A DNA stretch of 64,000 nt from Telopea speciosissima (lineage: Eukaryota; Streptophyta; Magnoliopsida; Proteales; Proteaceae), in the NCBI RefSeq assembly GCF_018873765.1, contig NC_057926.1, forward strand, positions 35,448,946-35,512,945, in the 5' to 3' direction. Below the pieces are notes generated by a model. The model was not told where the DNA came from. It worked only from the letters and a program-made list of their open reading frames with translations, and did no database searches. A program made the translations under genes and the position numbers. Below, one piece after another: positions 11,116 through 21,812 of this stretch. Within the stretch, counting starts at the first letter, position 1, and every line of letters starts with the position of its first letter.

Positions 11116-11989
11116 CCTCTATTTATACTAGAGAGTCTACATAGCTATAACCGTGTCACAATTCACGACATGGGTAGTCAATATTGCATTCAGGACATCC
11201 GTTCCCATAAATTACTATATTTAGTTATATCGTAATAAGTGTGTACTTCATTGTCATTCGCCATCGCCATATTATATTGTTAATCTCATCTATAAATGGG
11301 TTGTGGACTAATCACTGTCCTTTGCTTCTCTTTCAAGTAATGATTCTTGGATTCTGTCCATTATGACTCCTACATTACCATCTAGGGATCACCCTATTCT
11401 GACTTGTGATGTTTTTCTTTATCCTATTTCTTATAATAGTGGTTGGGACATTGTGGTTCTATTTAACTCTAAATTTCATTATGCCACTTTGAATTGTGGT
11501 TTTATAGGAAAAATGTTGGCTTCAAAGGCTAGAGGGATCTTGTATGGATTGCAACAAGCAATGGCAAAAAGATACGAACAAAGTAAAAGTGTGGGAAGTA
11601 ACCAAGCTGGGTGGCCTTGGGACTTATTTAGTATTCTGCGAACAATTTTCTCCATAATTTTTCCCCCCCAAAAAAAAAATTTCTCCATAATGTCATTAAT
11701 AGATATAATTATAAATTGGAGGAAGAGTTCTCTAAGGGAGAACTTGGCCCTTGCGTGTACAAAGGGCCAATGGGAGCACATGCAGAGGCATCAATAGGAC
11801 ATTCATTATCGTCCTTCATGGTGGCGGGGTGTTCATTTCACTCTCTCTGTGTTTGGGCGCAGTGACGAACACTCCCCCATAGAAAACTTTATTCCCTATA
11901 ACTTATATGAATGATTATAAGTATTTTTATTTATTTTTCTCTTTCCTTAAAAAATGATATAATAATTGTATAGTAAAGTGATGATGTCA
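11116..11989. other. intergenic with possible second RNase H-like fragment
   Basis: An open frame at about 11363-11797 includes GCGFIG-like and SKARGILYGLQQAM stretches that faintly resemble the RNase H-like domain of L1 elements, where AILYGLQLA is common. The match is too weak for a firm call. No other feature seen. Confidence 0.3.
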
Positions 11990-12445
11990 GGGAATACGTC
12001 TCATGATATTGTCCGCTTTGGGCGCCTATAATGTGGCCCTCATGGTTTTAAAAGGCCTCATGAGGGAGTGAGGACTCCAATCCTTATATGGACTGTGGTC
12101 TTCCCTTTACTCACCAATGTAGGACTATCTTAGTCGTCCCTTAGGCTAGTTTTACTCACAATAGAGGCCCCCCATGAAGGGAAGAGCGTGTTGCTAGTTT
12201 TATCTGCTCAAGCAGGGGTTCCCATAGACGACGCCAATGATTAGGTCAGGGAATATTTTCATGGTATTGTCCGTTCTGGACTGCTTGCCGAAGCTAGCTT
12301 AATGTCTCCTTCACGGTTTTAAAAGGCCTCATGAGAGAGTGAAGACTCCAATCATTATATAGACCACAGTCTTCCCTTCACTCGCCGATGTGGGAGTATC
12401 TTAGTCACTCACCCCTGAGGCTAGTTTTTACCCACAACAAAAAGT
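11990..12445. repeat. Degenerate direct duplication (~250-bp unit)
   Basis: Two related units start with GTCAGGGAATA at about 11990 and 12245. Both contain ATTGTCCG, CACGGTTTTAAAAGGCCTCATG-like text, ACTCCAATC and CGATGTGGGAGTATCTTAGT-like text. I associate this GTCCGCTTTGG...GATGTGGGACTA theme with a widespread non-coding plant repeat. Confidence 0.6.
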
Positions 12446-12667
12446 GTGTAGGATACCTAGGTAGCTTAGAGAATCCTTGCCTTTTATAAAATTGAAAAAA
12501 TTTGTTGTAACCAAAATTGTTGAATAAGGAATTGTAATCTTACTTTTTTTTTATTCTTTTAACACATTTTTTTCCAGTAAGGTTAAATCTTTCATTTCAC
12601 ATGGATAATGATAGTTTTTGAAAATGTCATAAGAATATGTCAGTTTTAAATTATCTTAAGGGATGGA

Positions 12668-12817
12668 GTTTTCTGTCTGATAGCATAGTGTACGCTAACA
12701 CTCCTGGGTCCATCTCTCTCCTCCCCCAAGAGAGAGTAAAGATGTCATTTCATTAGGGGGAGGAGAGAGAGAGAAATAGGGAAGTGCTAGCATACACTAT
12801 GCTACTGGGCAGAGAAC
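12668..12817. mobile_element. Hairpin MITE, outermost layer of a nest
   Basis: Left arm TTTTCTGTCTGATAGCATAG and the inverted right arm TTCTCTGCCCAGTAGCATAG match closely for about 60 bp, with CT-rich/GA-rich stretches inside. The right arm is cut at CAGAGAAC by the hAT-like element that starts at 12818; the continuation TAGAGAACATT is found at 21460. Confidence 0.75.
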
Positions 12818-13367
12818 TAGGGTTGCAACAAGGTCGGGTTGGGCCGAGATTTTTAAAACCCTAGCTCAACCTTGAGTCCCCTTAGCTAGGCCCAAGCCCA
12901 CCTTGACCCTGACTTAGGGCCTAAAAGTCTTGACCCTGAACTTAATGGGCCAAGCACAGTCCAAGCCCGCCCTAATTGGCCCTGATTGGGCCGGGCTTGG
13001 CTTATTGGCCCTAACCCTGACCCTGAACTTGACCCTGGCACAAAAATGGTTTAACGTAGCAACATGTTTAATGTTACATGTAATAAACCTATATTGACCT
13101 CCTCCATTAGTCAAACCCACAGTTCATGCCCCTCACTCGGCTCCTACTGCAATAAGCAAATTAAAATAGTTGGATGTTTATATAGCAACACAATAAAGGG
13201 GGATTCACATTAATCTGGTTATTTTATTATGTTTCTTTTTTCTTGGTACAATGGTTAGACCCCAACAACAACAAACAACAACCATAGCCTTATTCCAACA
13301 AAATGGGGTTGGCTACATGGATCCGAAGAGGCCATGATAGAATAGAAATAAGAAAAGTAGAAGGGAG

Positions 13368-13368
<1 letters not shown>

Positions 13369-13425
<57 letters not shown>
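13369..13425. repeat. (TA)n microsatellite
   Basis: About 56 bases of uninterrupted TA dinucleotide between the RTE 3' tail and the RTE coding remnant. The Ile/Tyr open frame across it is an artefact of the repeat. Confidence 0.95.
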
Positions 13426-13426
<1 letters not shown>

Positions 13427-14624
13427 CTAAATGAAAAAGTCAAAGCAGCATCCCAGGAACATCCCCCTACAAGGGGTCGGCTACATGAGTCCTTGTCATC
13501 CACACAAGTCTATCCGCAATCATACTAGCATCGAGCCCTACCACATGCATGTCCTTTCTTACCACTTCTCCAATGGTCATTTTAGGCCTGCTCCTACTTC
13601 TTTTAGCTCCTTCAAGCTGAATCAGGTCACTCTTCCTTACTGGTGCATCCATGGGTCTCCGTTGGACATGACCATACCACCTCAAGCGGCCCTCACAAAG
13701 CTTGTCTAGGATTGGTATAACTCCCAATTCAGTTATAATACAATCATTTCTTACTCTATTTCTCCTGATCTTGCCGCACATCCTCCTCAACATCCTCATC
13801 TCCGCCACACCCCTCTTATCTATATTACTCTTCTTAACGGCCCAACATTCTGTCTCATATATCATCGCTGGTCTTATTATCGTCTTGTAGAATTTCCCTT
13901 TAAGCTTAATAGGCATGCATTTGTCATATAAAATTCTTGATGCACCTCTCCACTTCATCCATCCTACTTTAATTTTGTGGGAAACATCATCCTCTATATC
14001 ACCCTATTTGTTAATGGTTGACCCCAGGTATCTAAAACATTCAATTTATGATAGCTCTCACTCCTCAAGTTTCACTACTTCATCACCTCTTCTGGTTTGA
14101 CTGAAGTTACACATCATAATTCTGTCTTTATTCTACTTCACTGAACCTCTTAATTCCAAGCATGATTTCCTTAACTCCAACTTTGCATTAATCCCTTCCA
14201 CTGTCTCGTCTATCAAAACAATAGCATCAGTGAAAAGCATACACCAAGGGACCTCACCTTCAATGTGCCTGGTTAATTCATCCATATTGAATGTAAACAA
14301 ATAAGGGTTTAGAGCTGATCCTTGGTGTAACCCAAGTGTAATTGGGAATTAACTACTTTGGCCCTCTACAGTTCTGACACTTGTCACCACACTCTCATAC
14401 ATGTCCTTAATTGTATCCACATAGTTACTTGAGGTCCTTCTCTTCCCTAGGACATGCCAAATGATCTCTCTAGGAGTTCTGTCATAGGCCTTTTCTAGGT
14501 CGACAAAGACCATATAGAGATTCTTTTTGTAAGCTCTAAAAATTTTCTTACGCCTCCTTAGAAGGTAAATAGTTTCCGTCGTTGATCGCCCTGGCATAAA
14601 ACCAAATTGGCTCTCTGTTATATC

Positions 14625-14927
14625 TGTTAAGAGTAGTCGTTTTATATTTACTAGTGACTGTGGGTATTTTTATCTTATTTATATTTCTGGGTTTATTCTA
14701 TTGTGAGGGTATTTTGGGGAGTTCATTTGTAATCACTTAAGTGCTATGTTTATAAATATAATTGCTCTCTCACAATTTGCTCTCAACCAAATCGTGAGAG
14801 ATTTGACCCTCTCAATCGATCTCTCTCTTTTCTCTCTTCTCTTCTCTTCTCTACTTCTTCTTCTTCTTCTTCTTCTTCTCTATTATTCTTTTGCTGTTGA
14901 TCAGACTTAGGGCTCTAATCTGTTACA
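14625..14927 (+). repeat. 5' LTR of the copia element
   Basis: 303 bp, TGTTAAGAG...CTGTTACA. By eye it differs from the 3' LTR at about nine bases plus a 6-base CTT length difference, about 3% divergence. A CTT microsatellite lies near its 3' side. Confidence 0.9.
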
Positions 14928-14940
14928 TGGTATCAGAACA
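14928..14940 (+). other. Primer-binding site (initiator tRNA-Met type)
   Basis: TGGTATCAGAACA directly follows the 5' LTR. It matches the usual plant TGGTATCAGAGC site for initiator tRNA-Met, with a change near its 3' side. Confidence 0.85.
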
Positions 14941-15436
14941 CTATTTCTGATCGATTGTTCGTCCCTTGATTGCTGGTTTGAAGGTCTCTCCTTCTCCTTA
15001 CTCCTTTATCGTGGTTCACAGCAACCAGATGCTGTATATCTTGTTCTGAATCTTAGTCGTATCCTATGAAAGACTAAGATTCCCTGATATGCTGAAGATA
15101 TTTTTTATGTGTGCCTATGCCTAATGCTGCTCAAGGGTTTTCTGCTGATCGAAGTGAGGCTTGCTTACATCTGAAAAATCGATTTTCCAATACCCTGTGG
15201 AATCGATTTTTTCCTTTTCTCTTGGGAATTCTTCTCAACATCGACTGCTGATTTGGGTTGTTTTTCTTCTCAATATTTACTGATTGGACTGTCCAGCCTC
15301 CTTCATCTCAAGTTCATCGATTTTGCCCTTGTCAGGATTTTGGGCTAAAATCGATCTCTGCCTGATCTGCTATTTTTGGCTGCCTCTACACTATCTATAT
15401 CCAAGGGGTTCTTTGGCAATTTTTTATTTGATCTTA

Positions 15437-18400
15437 TGGCTGATTCTAAGCCCCCTACGGATAACTTCAATGTACAGATTACCACCATCAAGCTGAATGG
15501 TGCCTCCAACTACCTACTTTGGTCTCAAGCTTTTAAAGTTTACGTTACTGCTCGCCGGAAGATGACTTATCTTACCATGACACCACCAGATTCTACAGAT
15601 GACAAATATGATGATTGGAAGGCAGAAAATGCAACTCTTCTTTGTTGGCTTTAGAATAGCATGGACCCTTCCATAGCCTCTAATGTTATGTTTCATAAAA
15701 CTGCCAAGGGAGTTTGGGACAAACTTAAGGAGAGCTATTCTCAAGACACCAATTTATCTCGAATTTATGACCTGTATGAGAGGTTTTTCTCTTTCAAGCA
15801 AGAAGGAAAGTCTCTTGGAGAATATTAAGTGCTCTGAAGGGGATGTGGGAAGAACTCAATGTATACCACCCTATATCTACTAATGCCTCTGTGATCAAAT
15901 CCCAACGTTCAGAATTTTTGGTTGCGAAGTTTCTCTCTGGATTGGATCCTGATCTTCAATCTGTCAAAGGCCAATTATTGGCTGGTGAGAAGATCCCATC
16001 TATGAATGAAGCATATTGTCGAATCCAGAGAGTTGTTTCTCCTTCTGTGATCAAATCCCAACGTTCAGAATTTTTGGTTGCGAAGTTTCTCTCTGGATTG
16101 GATCCTGATCTTCAATCCGTCAAAGGCCAATTATTGGCTGGTGAGAAGATACCATCTATGAATGAAGCATATTGTCGAATCCAGAGAGTTGTTTCTCCTT
16201 CAGTGGTGAAATCTGATCTAGCGCCTGTCTCCAAAGGCAATTTTGCTCTCTTTGTTTCTACTGGAGGACGTGGTCATGGTGGTGGTACCTCTTCTCGAGG
16301 TTATGGTTCTGGATCTGGCCGTAGTCGTGGGGCTATTTCCAACCCTGCTGGTTCATCTTCTGGTGATGGTGCCTCTCGGTGGTGTTCTCATTGTGGTCGC
16401 CCTAACCATACTATTGACAAATGTTGGCTGAAACCTGGCAAACCACAATGGGCACGAGAACAATTTACAAACGCTACAGTTTCTGATGGGGTGGCTGATC
16501 CTGTGCATCCTCCTGACACTACTCATAGTTCTTCTACTGATGGTGGTAGTTCCTCTAATGACCTGATTTCTCAGTTATTACAACGAGTTCAGCAACTTGA
16601 GGCATCATCCTCTTCGTCTACAGCTGTCCTTGCCCACTCAGGTACATCTATTGCTTGTTTCACCTCCTCATCTTCTCCGTGGGTCATTGACTCCGGCGCC
16701 TCTTCTCACATGACTGGTAAGCCCAATTTCTTTACATCCTTTATGCAGTCCGCTGTTCCATCTCGGATTTCTATTGTTGATGGCTCTTCTATACCCATTA
16801 TTGGTCATGGGGACATCCCCTTAACTTCTGATTTTTCTTTGACTAATGTTCTTCATGTACCTAAGCTTCCTTTAAATTTTCTTTCTGTTAGTCAATTAAC
16901 TAAGACTTTGAATTGTTCTATAACCTTTCATCCTTCTCATTGTGTCATACAGGATCTTGCAACAAAGACGATAGTTGGTGGCGGGCATGAGAAGGGTGGC
17001 CTCTACTATTTTGATTTGGCCTCTACTACTATGGCAGCGGTTGCTACCTCTACTGGCATGTCCCCGTTACATTGGCACTATCGTTTTGGACATCCTTCCT
17101 TATCCAAGCTGCGCCATCTTGTTCCTAGCTGCAAATCTGTCTCCCATATTGAGTGTGAAGCTTGTGAGCTTGGCAAGCATCATCATACTGTTTTTCCTTT
17201 GAGTCCAGAGTCTAAGAGTACTTCTTTGTTTCACTTAGTTCATTATCATATTTGGGGCCCTTGTCGGGTCAAAAGTCGATTAGGTTTTTCTTATTTTGCT
17301 AGTTTTATTGATGATCATTCTCGTATGACATGGTTGTACCTCTTGAAGGATCTATCTGAATTTGTTTCTATTTTCAAGCAATTTTATAATGAAATTCGTG
17401 TTTAATTTGGTATTCCTTTAAAAATTCTGCGTACTGATAATGCTCTAGAGATGATACAACGTGAGGTTTCTTCTTTTTGTTCTGACAATGGCATCCTTCA
17501 CCAAACTAGTTGCTCTTACATACCACAGCAAAATGGTGTGGCAGAGCGCAAAAATTGCCATTTGTTAGATATTGCTAGGTCATTGATGTTTCATATGAAT
17601 GTCCCTAAGGTCTATTAGGCTGATGCAGTATTAACCGCTTGTTTTTTGATTAACCGTATGCCTTCCACTATTCTTAATAGTCAAATTCCCTTTAATGTTG
17701 TTTTTCCTGATCGGCCTGTTTTCTCTCTTCCCCCTCATGTCTTTGGTTGTCAATGTTTTGTTCATGTGCTTCGTCCTAGCCTTGATAAACTATCTCCTAG
17801 GGCTGTCAAGTGTTTGTTTCTTGGCTATTCTCGTACCCAGAAGGGTTATAGGTGTTTTGATCCCGTCTCTCGTCAGCAATTTGTTTTCGCTAATGTTACA
17901 TTCTTCGAAAACTCTCCTTATTTTGTTGGTTCTTCCATTACTGTTGATTTGGGTGTTGCTAATGGTGGTGTTAATGGTGTTATTGCTGAACCTGTCCCTC
18001 CTCTTGTCCCGTTAGTTGCACATCCTGGTTCCACTGCAATAAAGGTCTACACGCGCCGTGCTCAACCACACCTGCTGCCATTGCCATCTCCACCTATTGA
18101 TGTTGCTCCTTCTCTGCCACCAGCTGCTGCCTTACCTGCGGATCCCACTTTAGACATTGATGATCTTCCTATTGCAAAGCGGAAAGGTACTCGCACTTGC
18201 ACTCAAACTCCCCTTTATCCTTTGGCCAATTATGTTTCTGTTTCTCATCTTCCTTCCCATTATCGTGCTTTTGTTGCTGCCTTACATTCTACCTTTATTC
18301 CCAATTCTTATACAATTACCTTCTCCCATCCTGGGTGGAAAAATGCTATGGATGTGGAGATGGATGCCTTGGTATCTCGTAAGACTTAGTCGTTGGTTGA

Positions 18401-19786
18401 TCTACGGCCTGGTAAGGATCTTGTTCGGTGTCGTTGGGTGTACACGGTTAAGTACAACCCGAATGGCACTGTGGAACGGCTTAAGGCCCGTTTGGTTGCC
18501 AAGGGGTTTACACAGACCTATGGGGTGGACTACTTTGAGACTTTTCTCCTGTTGCAAGATTGAATTCTGTCTGTATATTGCTTTCCTTGGCGGTCAATCT
18601 TGTTGATTGGCCTCTCTATCAGATGGATGTGAAAAATGTCTTCCTTTATGGTGATCTACAGGAGGAGGTCTACATGGATCAACCTCCTAGTTATGTTGCT
18701 CAGGGGGAGGATAGTGTCTGGGTTTGTCGCCTTCATAAGGCAATTTATGGACTGAAACAGTCTCCCCATGCATGGTTTGATAAATTCAGCAGTGTTGTAG
18801 CTGGTTGTGGGTTCTCTCAGTGCTACTCTGATCATTCTATATTTGTTAGACGTCAGGGATCTAACGTGGTTGTCTTAGCAGTCTATGTTGATGACATTAT
18901 TGTTACTGGTAATGATGCTTCTGGGATTGCACAGGTAAAGACATATTTGCATGACAGTTTCCAGATCAAGGATTTGGATAGCCTTAAGTATTTTCTTGGC
19001 ATTGAGGTTGTTCACAGCTCTTGAGGTCTTCACCTATCCCAGCGGAAGTATATTCTTGATTTGCTTGATGAGACAGAAATGTTGGGTTGCAAACCTATTG
19101 ATACTCCTATGGATCCCCATGTCAAGTTTGGCACTTCTAATGACAAGGAATTTAATGACCCACATCAGTATCGACGTCTGGTCGGTAGACTTATCTACCT
19201 TACAGTTACTCAACCTGATTTTTCCTTTGCTATGGGGGTTGTTAGTCAGTTCATGCAGACACCTAAGCAAGTGCATTGGGATGTTGCTTGTCGTATTTTA
19301 CGTTATCTCAAGGGTGCTCCAGGTAAGGGGCTGGTTTATCTTCACCATGGTCATACCAGCATTGTTGGGTTCTCTGATGCTGATTGGGCTGGTTCTGATG
19401 GCGATAGAAGATCCACTACAGGCTATTGCACTTTCTTTGGAGGTAATTTGGTTACTTGGAAGAGCAAGAAACAGACCACTGTTGCTCGTTCCAGCGCAGA
19501 GGCAGAGTACAGAGCTATGGCTCATACAGCTGCAGAATTAATGTGGGTTCGTTCTTTTGCTCGTGAGCTTGGTTATTTTAGTGATCAACCCATGGAGATG
19601 TACTGTGATAACCAAGTTGCCATCTATATTGCCAACAACCCTGTTTTTCATGAGCGAACCAAGCACATTGAAGTTGACTGTCACTTTGTTCGAGATGCTG
19701 TTCAGAAAAAGCTGATTGTTACTCTCTTTGTTCGTTCCCAATTTCAGCTTGGAGATATGTTTACGAAGGCTTTGTTTCGACGTTAG
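15437..19786 (+). pseudogene. Degenerate copia gag-pol
   Basis: Gag starts at the ATG giving MADSKPPTDNFNVQ. The CCHC knuckle CSHCGRPNHTIDKC is at about 16383-16424. The protease motif WVIDSGASSHMTG is at about 16680, GAG-pre-integrase and the HHCC region at about 17070-17190, and the start of the integrase core FIDDHSR at about 17300. Reverse transcriptase is at about 18560-19020 with YVDD at about 18883, and RNase H at about 19360-19770 (DADWAG, RSSAEAEYRAM, CDNQVA, RTKHIEVD). Breaks include a TAG at about 15652, a frameshift near 15828, TAA at 17402, TAG near 17617 and 18388, and a shift near 18545. The RNase H end (19061-19786) is still open. Confidence 0.9.
15891..16202 (+). repeat. Recent 156-bp in-frame tandem duplication in copia gag
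   Basis: Two adjacent 156-bp copies starting at 15891 and 16047 with only about two differences. Each encodes 52 residues beginning SVIKSQRSEFLVAKFLSG. The frame is kept, so gag carries the block twice. Confidence 0.95.
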
Positions 19787-19833
19787 TTTTTGAGTGGTTG
19801 TTCCAAGCTGGATCTTGGTGATGTCTACGCTCC

Positions 19834-19847
19834 AGCTTGAGGGGGAG
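19834..19847 (+). other. Polypurine tract of the copia element
   Basis: GCTTGAGGGGGAG immediately precedes the 3' LTR, the expected place for plus-strand priming. Confidence 0.75.
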
Positions 19848-20144
19848 TGTTAAGAGTAGTCGTTTTATATTTACTAGTAGCTGTGGGTATTTTTGTCTTA
19901 TTTATATTTCTGGGTTTATTCTATTGTGAAGATATTTTGGGGAGTTCACTTGTAATCACTTAAGTGCTATGCTTATAAATATAATTGCTCTCTCACGATT
20001 TGCTCTCAACCAAATCGTGAGAGATTTGACCCTCTCAATCGATCTCTCTCTTTTCTCTCTTCTCTTCTCTTCTCTACTTCTTCTTCTTCTTCTTCTCTAT
20101 TATTCTTTTGCTGCTGATCAGACTTAGGGCTCTAATCTGTTACA
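19848..20144 (+). repeat. 3' LTR of the copia element
   Basis: 297 bp, TGTTAAGAG...TGTTACA, followed directly by the ATATC target duplication. See the 5' LTR for the divergence estimate. Confidence 0.9.
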
Positions 20145-21189
20145 ATATCAATTTCTCTTCTTAGGTGAACTTCAATGTTTCTCTCATAGTTTTATAGTAT
20201 GACTCATTAGTTTAATGCCTCTATAGTTATTGCAGTTCTGGATCTCACCTTTGTTCTGATAAATTGGAACTACAATGCTTCTTCTCCAATAATCTGGCAT
20301 TTTCTTTGTACTCAAGATCTTGTTAAAAAACTTGGTTAACCAAGACACCCCGCAGTCTTAAGTTCTTCCATACTTCAATTGGAGCTCATCCAGACCCGGT
20401 GTTTTGCCTACTTTCATCTTTCGTAGTGCCTCTTTAACTTCGGCCTCGCCAACGTTGTAGAAGTCCATGACGTGTGTTGGCTTCAAGACTATTCCTCTCC
20501 ACTTCCGAATCCCTCCTATTAATCAAGGTAGTTCTATTTAGTAGATTGTAAAAATATTTAACCCATCTCCCCAAAATGTCTGCATCCCATATTAGTACTC
20601 TACCATCCTTGCTCTTAATGCATCTAACATGGCCCAAATCTCTGCTCTTCCATTATCTTATTTTACCTATCCAATAGATCACATTTTTCCCTTCCTTTGT
20701 ATTAAGTTTTTTATGGAGGTCATCATATTTCTTCGCTCTTGCTTTGCCCACAATCTTCCGAGCTTCTTTTTTTATCGCATAATATCTCACTTTATTCTCT
20801 GCCTTGTTAGTCCTTTGCCAGGTCTTAAAACGATCTTGAAGAATTTTTCTTGATCACATGTATCATAACTTCTATATTTTAATAAATAAAGAATTTTCTT
20901 CATGGAGTACAACCCATAAATGATGCTTCAGTGAACCATAGAGCACATACAAGAATACTAACACAATAAAGAAAGAAGGTACATAAATTGTACACAGCAG
21001 CTATACATTATTTTACTCCCAAACTTGAAGGGCAGCTAGTTCTAATAACTAAAGTTGATCCCTCAAAGTCCTTACTTGAGAATGCCTAGAAAGACAACCC
21101 TTTTGCCTTATTTAATGTCCTCTAAGCTTGTTCTAACATCAGCAAAATTTGATCAATACTAGGATTGTAAGGTATCAAGAAGCACTTTT

Positions 21190-21430
21190 GATGCTTTGCA
21201 TATACCAAAATCAAGGTCAAAATTAGGGCCAAAACCAGGGTCAAAATCAGGGCCAAGATCAGGGTAAAAAATCAGGGTCAAAATCAGGGCCAAAATCAGG
21301 GTCAGACTGAGCCCGAGATCTCAACCCTGACCTGGCCTAACCCTGACTTAGAGCCAGAATTTCTTGCTCTAACCTGCCCTCAGGGCTAGAAATCTTTAGC
21401 CTAGGCCCTGTTCGGGCTCAGGGCAGGTTT
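21190..21430. repeat. Short imperfect tandem repeats (AGGGYCAAAATC) in the hAT right arm
   Basis: The unit CAGGGTCAAAAT / CAGGGCCAAGAT recurs many times, then passes into related GGGCTCAGGGC text. A weaker inverted counterpart (GACCCTGA..) lies in the left arm at about 12900-13040. Such subterminal repeats are usual transposase-binding zones in hAT elements. Confidence 0.6.
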
Positions 21431-21812
21431 GGGCCAACAAGGCCAAACTTGCAACCCTATAGAGAACATTATCCATTATTTTAAAAATCCTTTCTTACTT
21501 GTAACTTTTAGGAATAAGCTAAAACCAATCAAAAGAAAATTACAACTCCTCATTTCATCACCTTTGGGGTGTCAAAACCTAATCCGAATTAGTGAAATCG
21601 GCTAGAATCGAACCAATATACCCTAAACCAAATCGAACCAATCCTTATTGGATCGGCTTTTGGGCTGGGGTATTGCATTCCTGAAACCAAACCGAAACCA
21701 ACTTAACCCAAAACCAAAACTGGAACTGAATGAGAAACCAAACTGAACACGAAACCAAGCAGATATAACTTGATAGGAACCTAATACCAATTGAAACTCA
21801 TTAAAACAATTT

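Larger units (their letters stand above)
14625..20144 (+). mobile_element. Ty1/copia LTR retrotransposon, complete structure, decayed coding region
   Basis: 5.52-kb element with 5' LTR 14625-14927, 3' LTR 19848-20144 and perfect 5-bp target duplication ATATC (14620-14624, 20145-20149). Domain order gag, protease, integrase, reverse transcriptase, RNase H defines Ty1/copia. It is inserted antisense within an RTE LINE. The coding region has several stops and frameshifts, so it can only move with help. Confidence 0.95.
13260..20885 (-). mobile_element. RTE-clade LINE, degenerate, interrupted by a copia element
   Basis: Minus-strand non-LTR reverse transcriptase in two blocks, 20885-20145 (upstream) and 14624-13260 (downstream), separated by the copia insertion at 14625-20144. 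Recognisable stretches: GHVRCIKSKDGRVL (about 20434-20637), the MPGRSTTE and YMVFVDLEKAYDR palm motifs (14349-14597), and the C-terminal MRMLRRMCGK...GRLRWYGHVQRRP region (13467-13958). The usual catalytic FADD box reads FTDA (about 14205-14240), so the enzyme is dead even without the insertion. The 3' end lies next to CAACAACAACAAACAAC (about 13264-13282), typical of RTE tails. The 5' end is truncated. Confidence 0.8.
12818..21459. mobile_element. hAT-like element, split by nested retroelements
   Basis: Termini TAGGGTTGCAA and its inverse TTGCAACCCTA. Flanking 8-bp direct repeats CAGAGAAC (12810-12817) and TAGAGAAC (21460-21467) match 7 of 8. Both size of duplication and the TAGGG end suit the hAT/Ac type. 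Its own sequence is the left arm (about 12818-13250) and the right arm (about 20886-21459), both full of GGGCC/GGGTCA-type repeats; the rest is an RTE LINE and a copia element. No transposase seen. Confidence 0.65.

Noticed and set aside
13255..13503. Ile/Tyr-repeat protein on the minus strand
   Set aside because: Produced by the TA microsatellite.
17695..18606. Leu-rich alternative frames across the copia element
   Set aside because: Off-frame readings of the copia integrase and reverse-transcriptase region.
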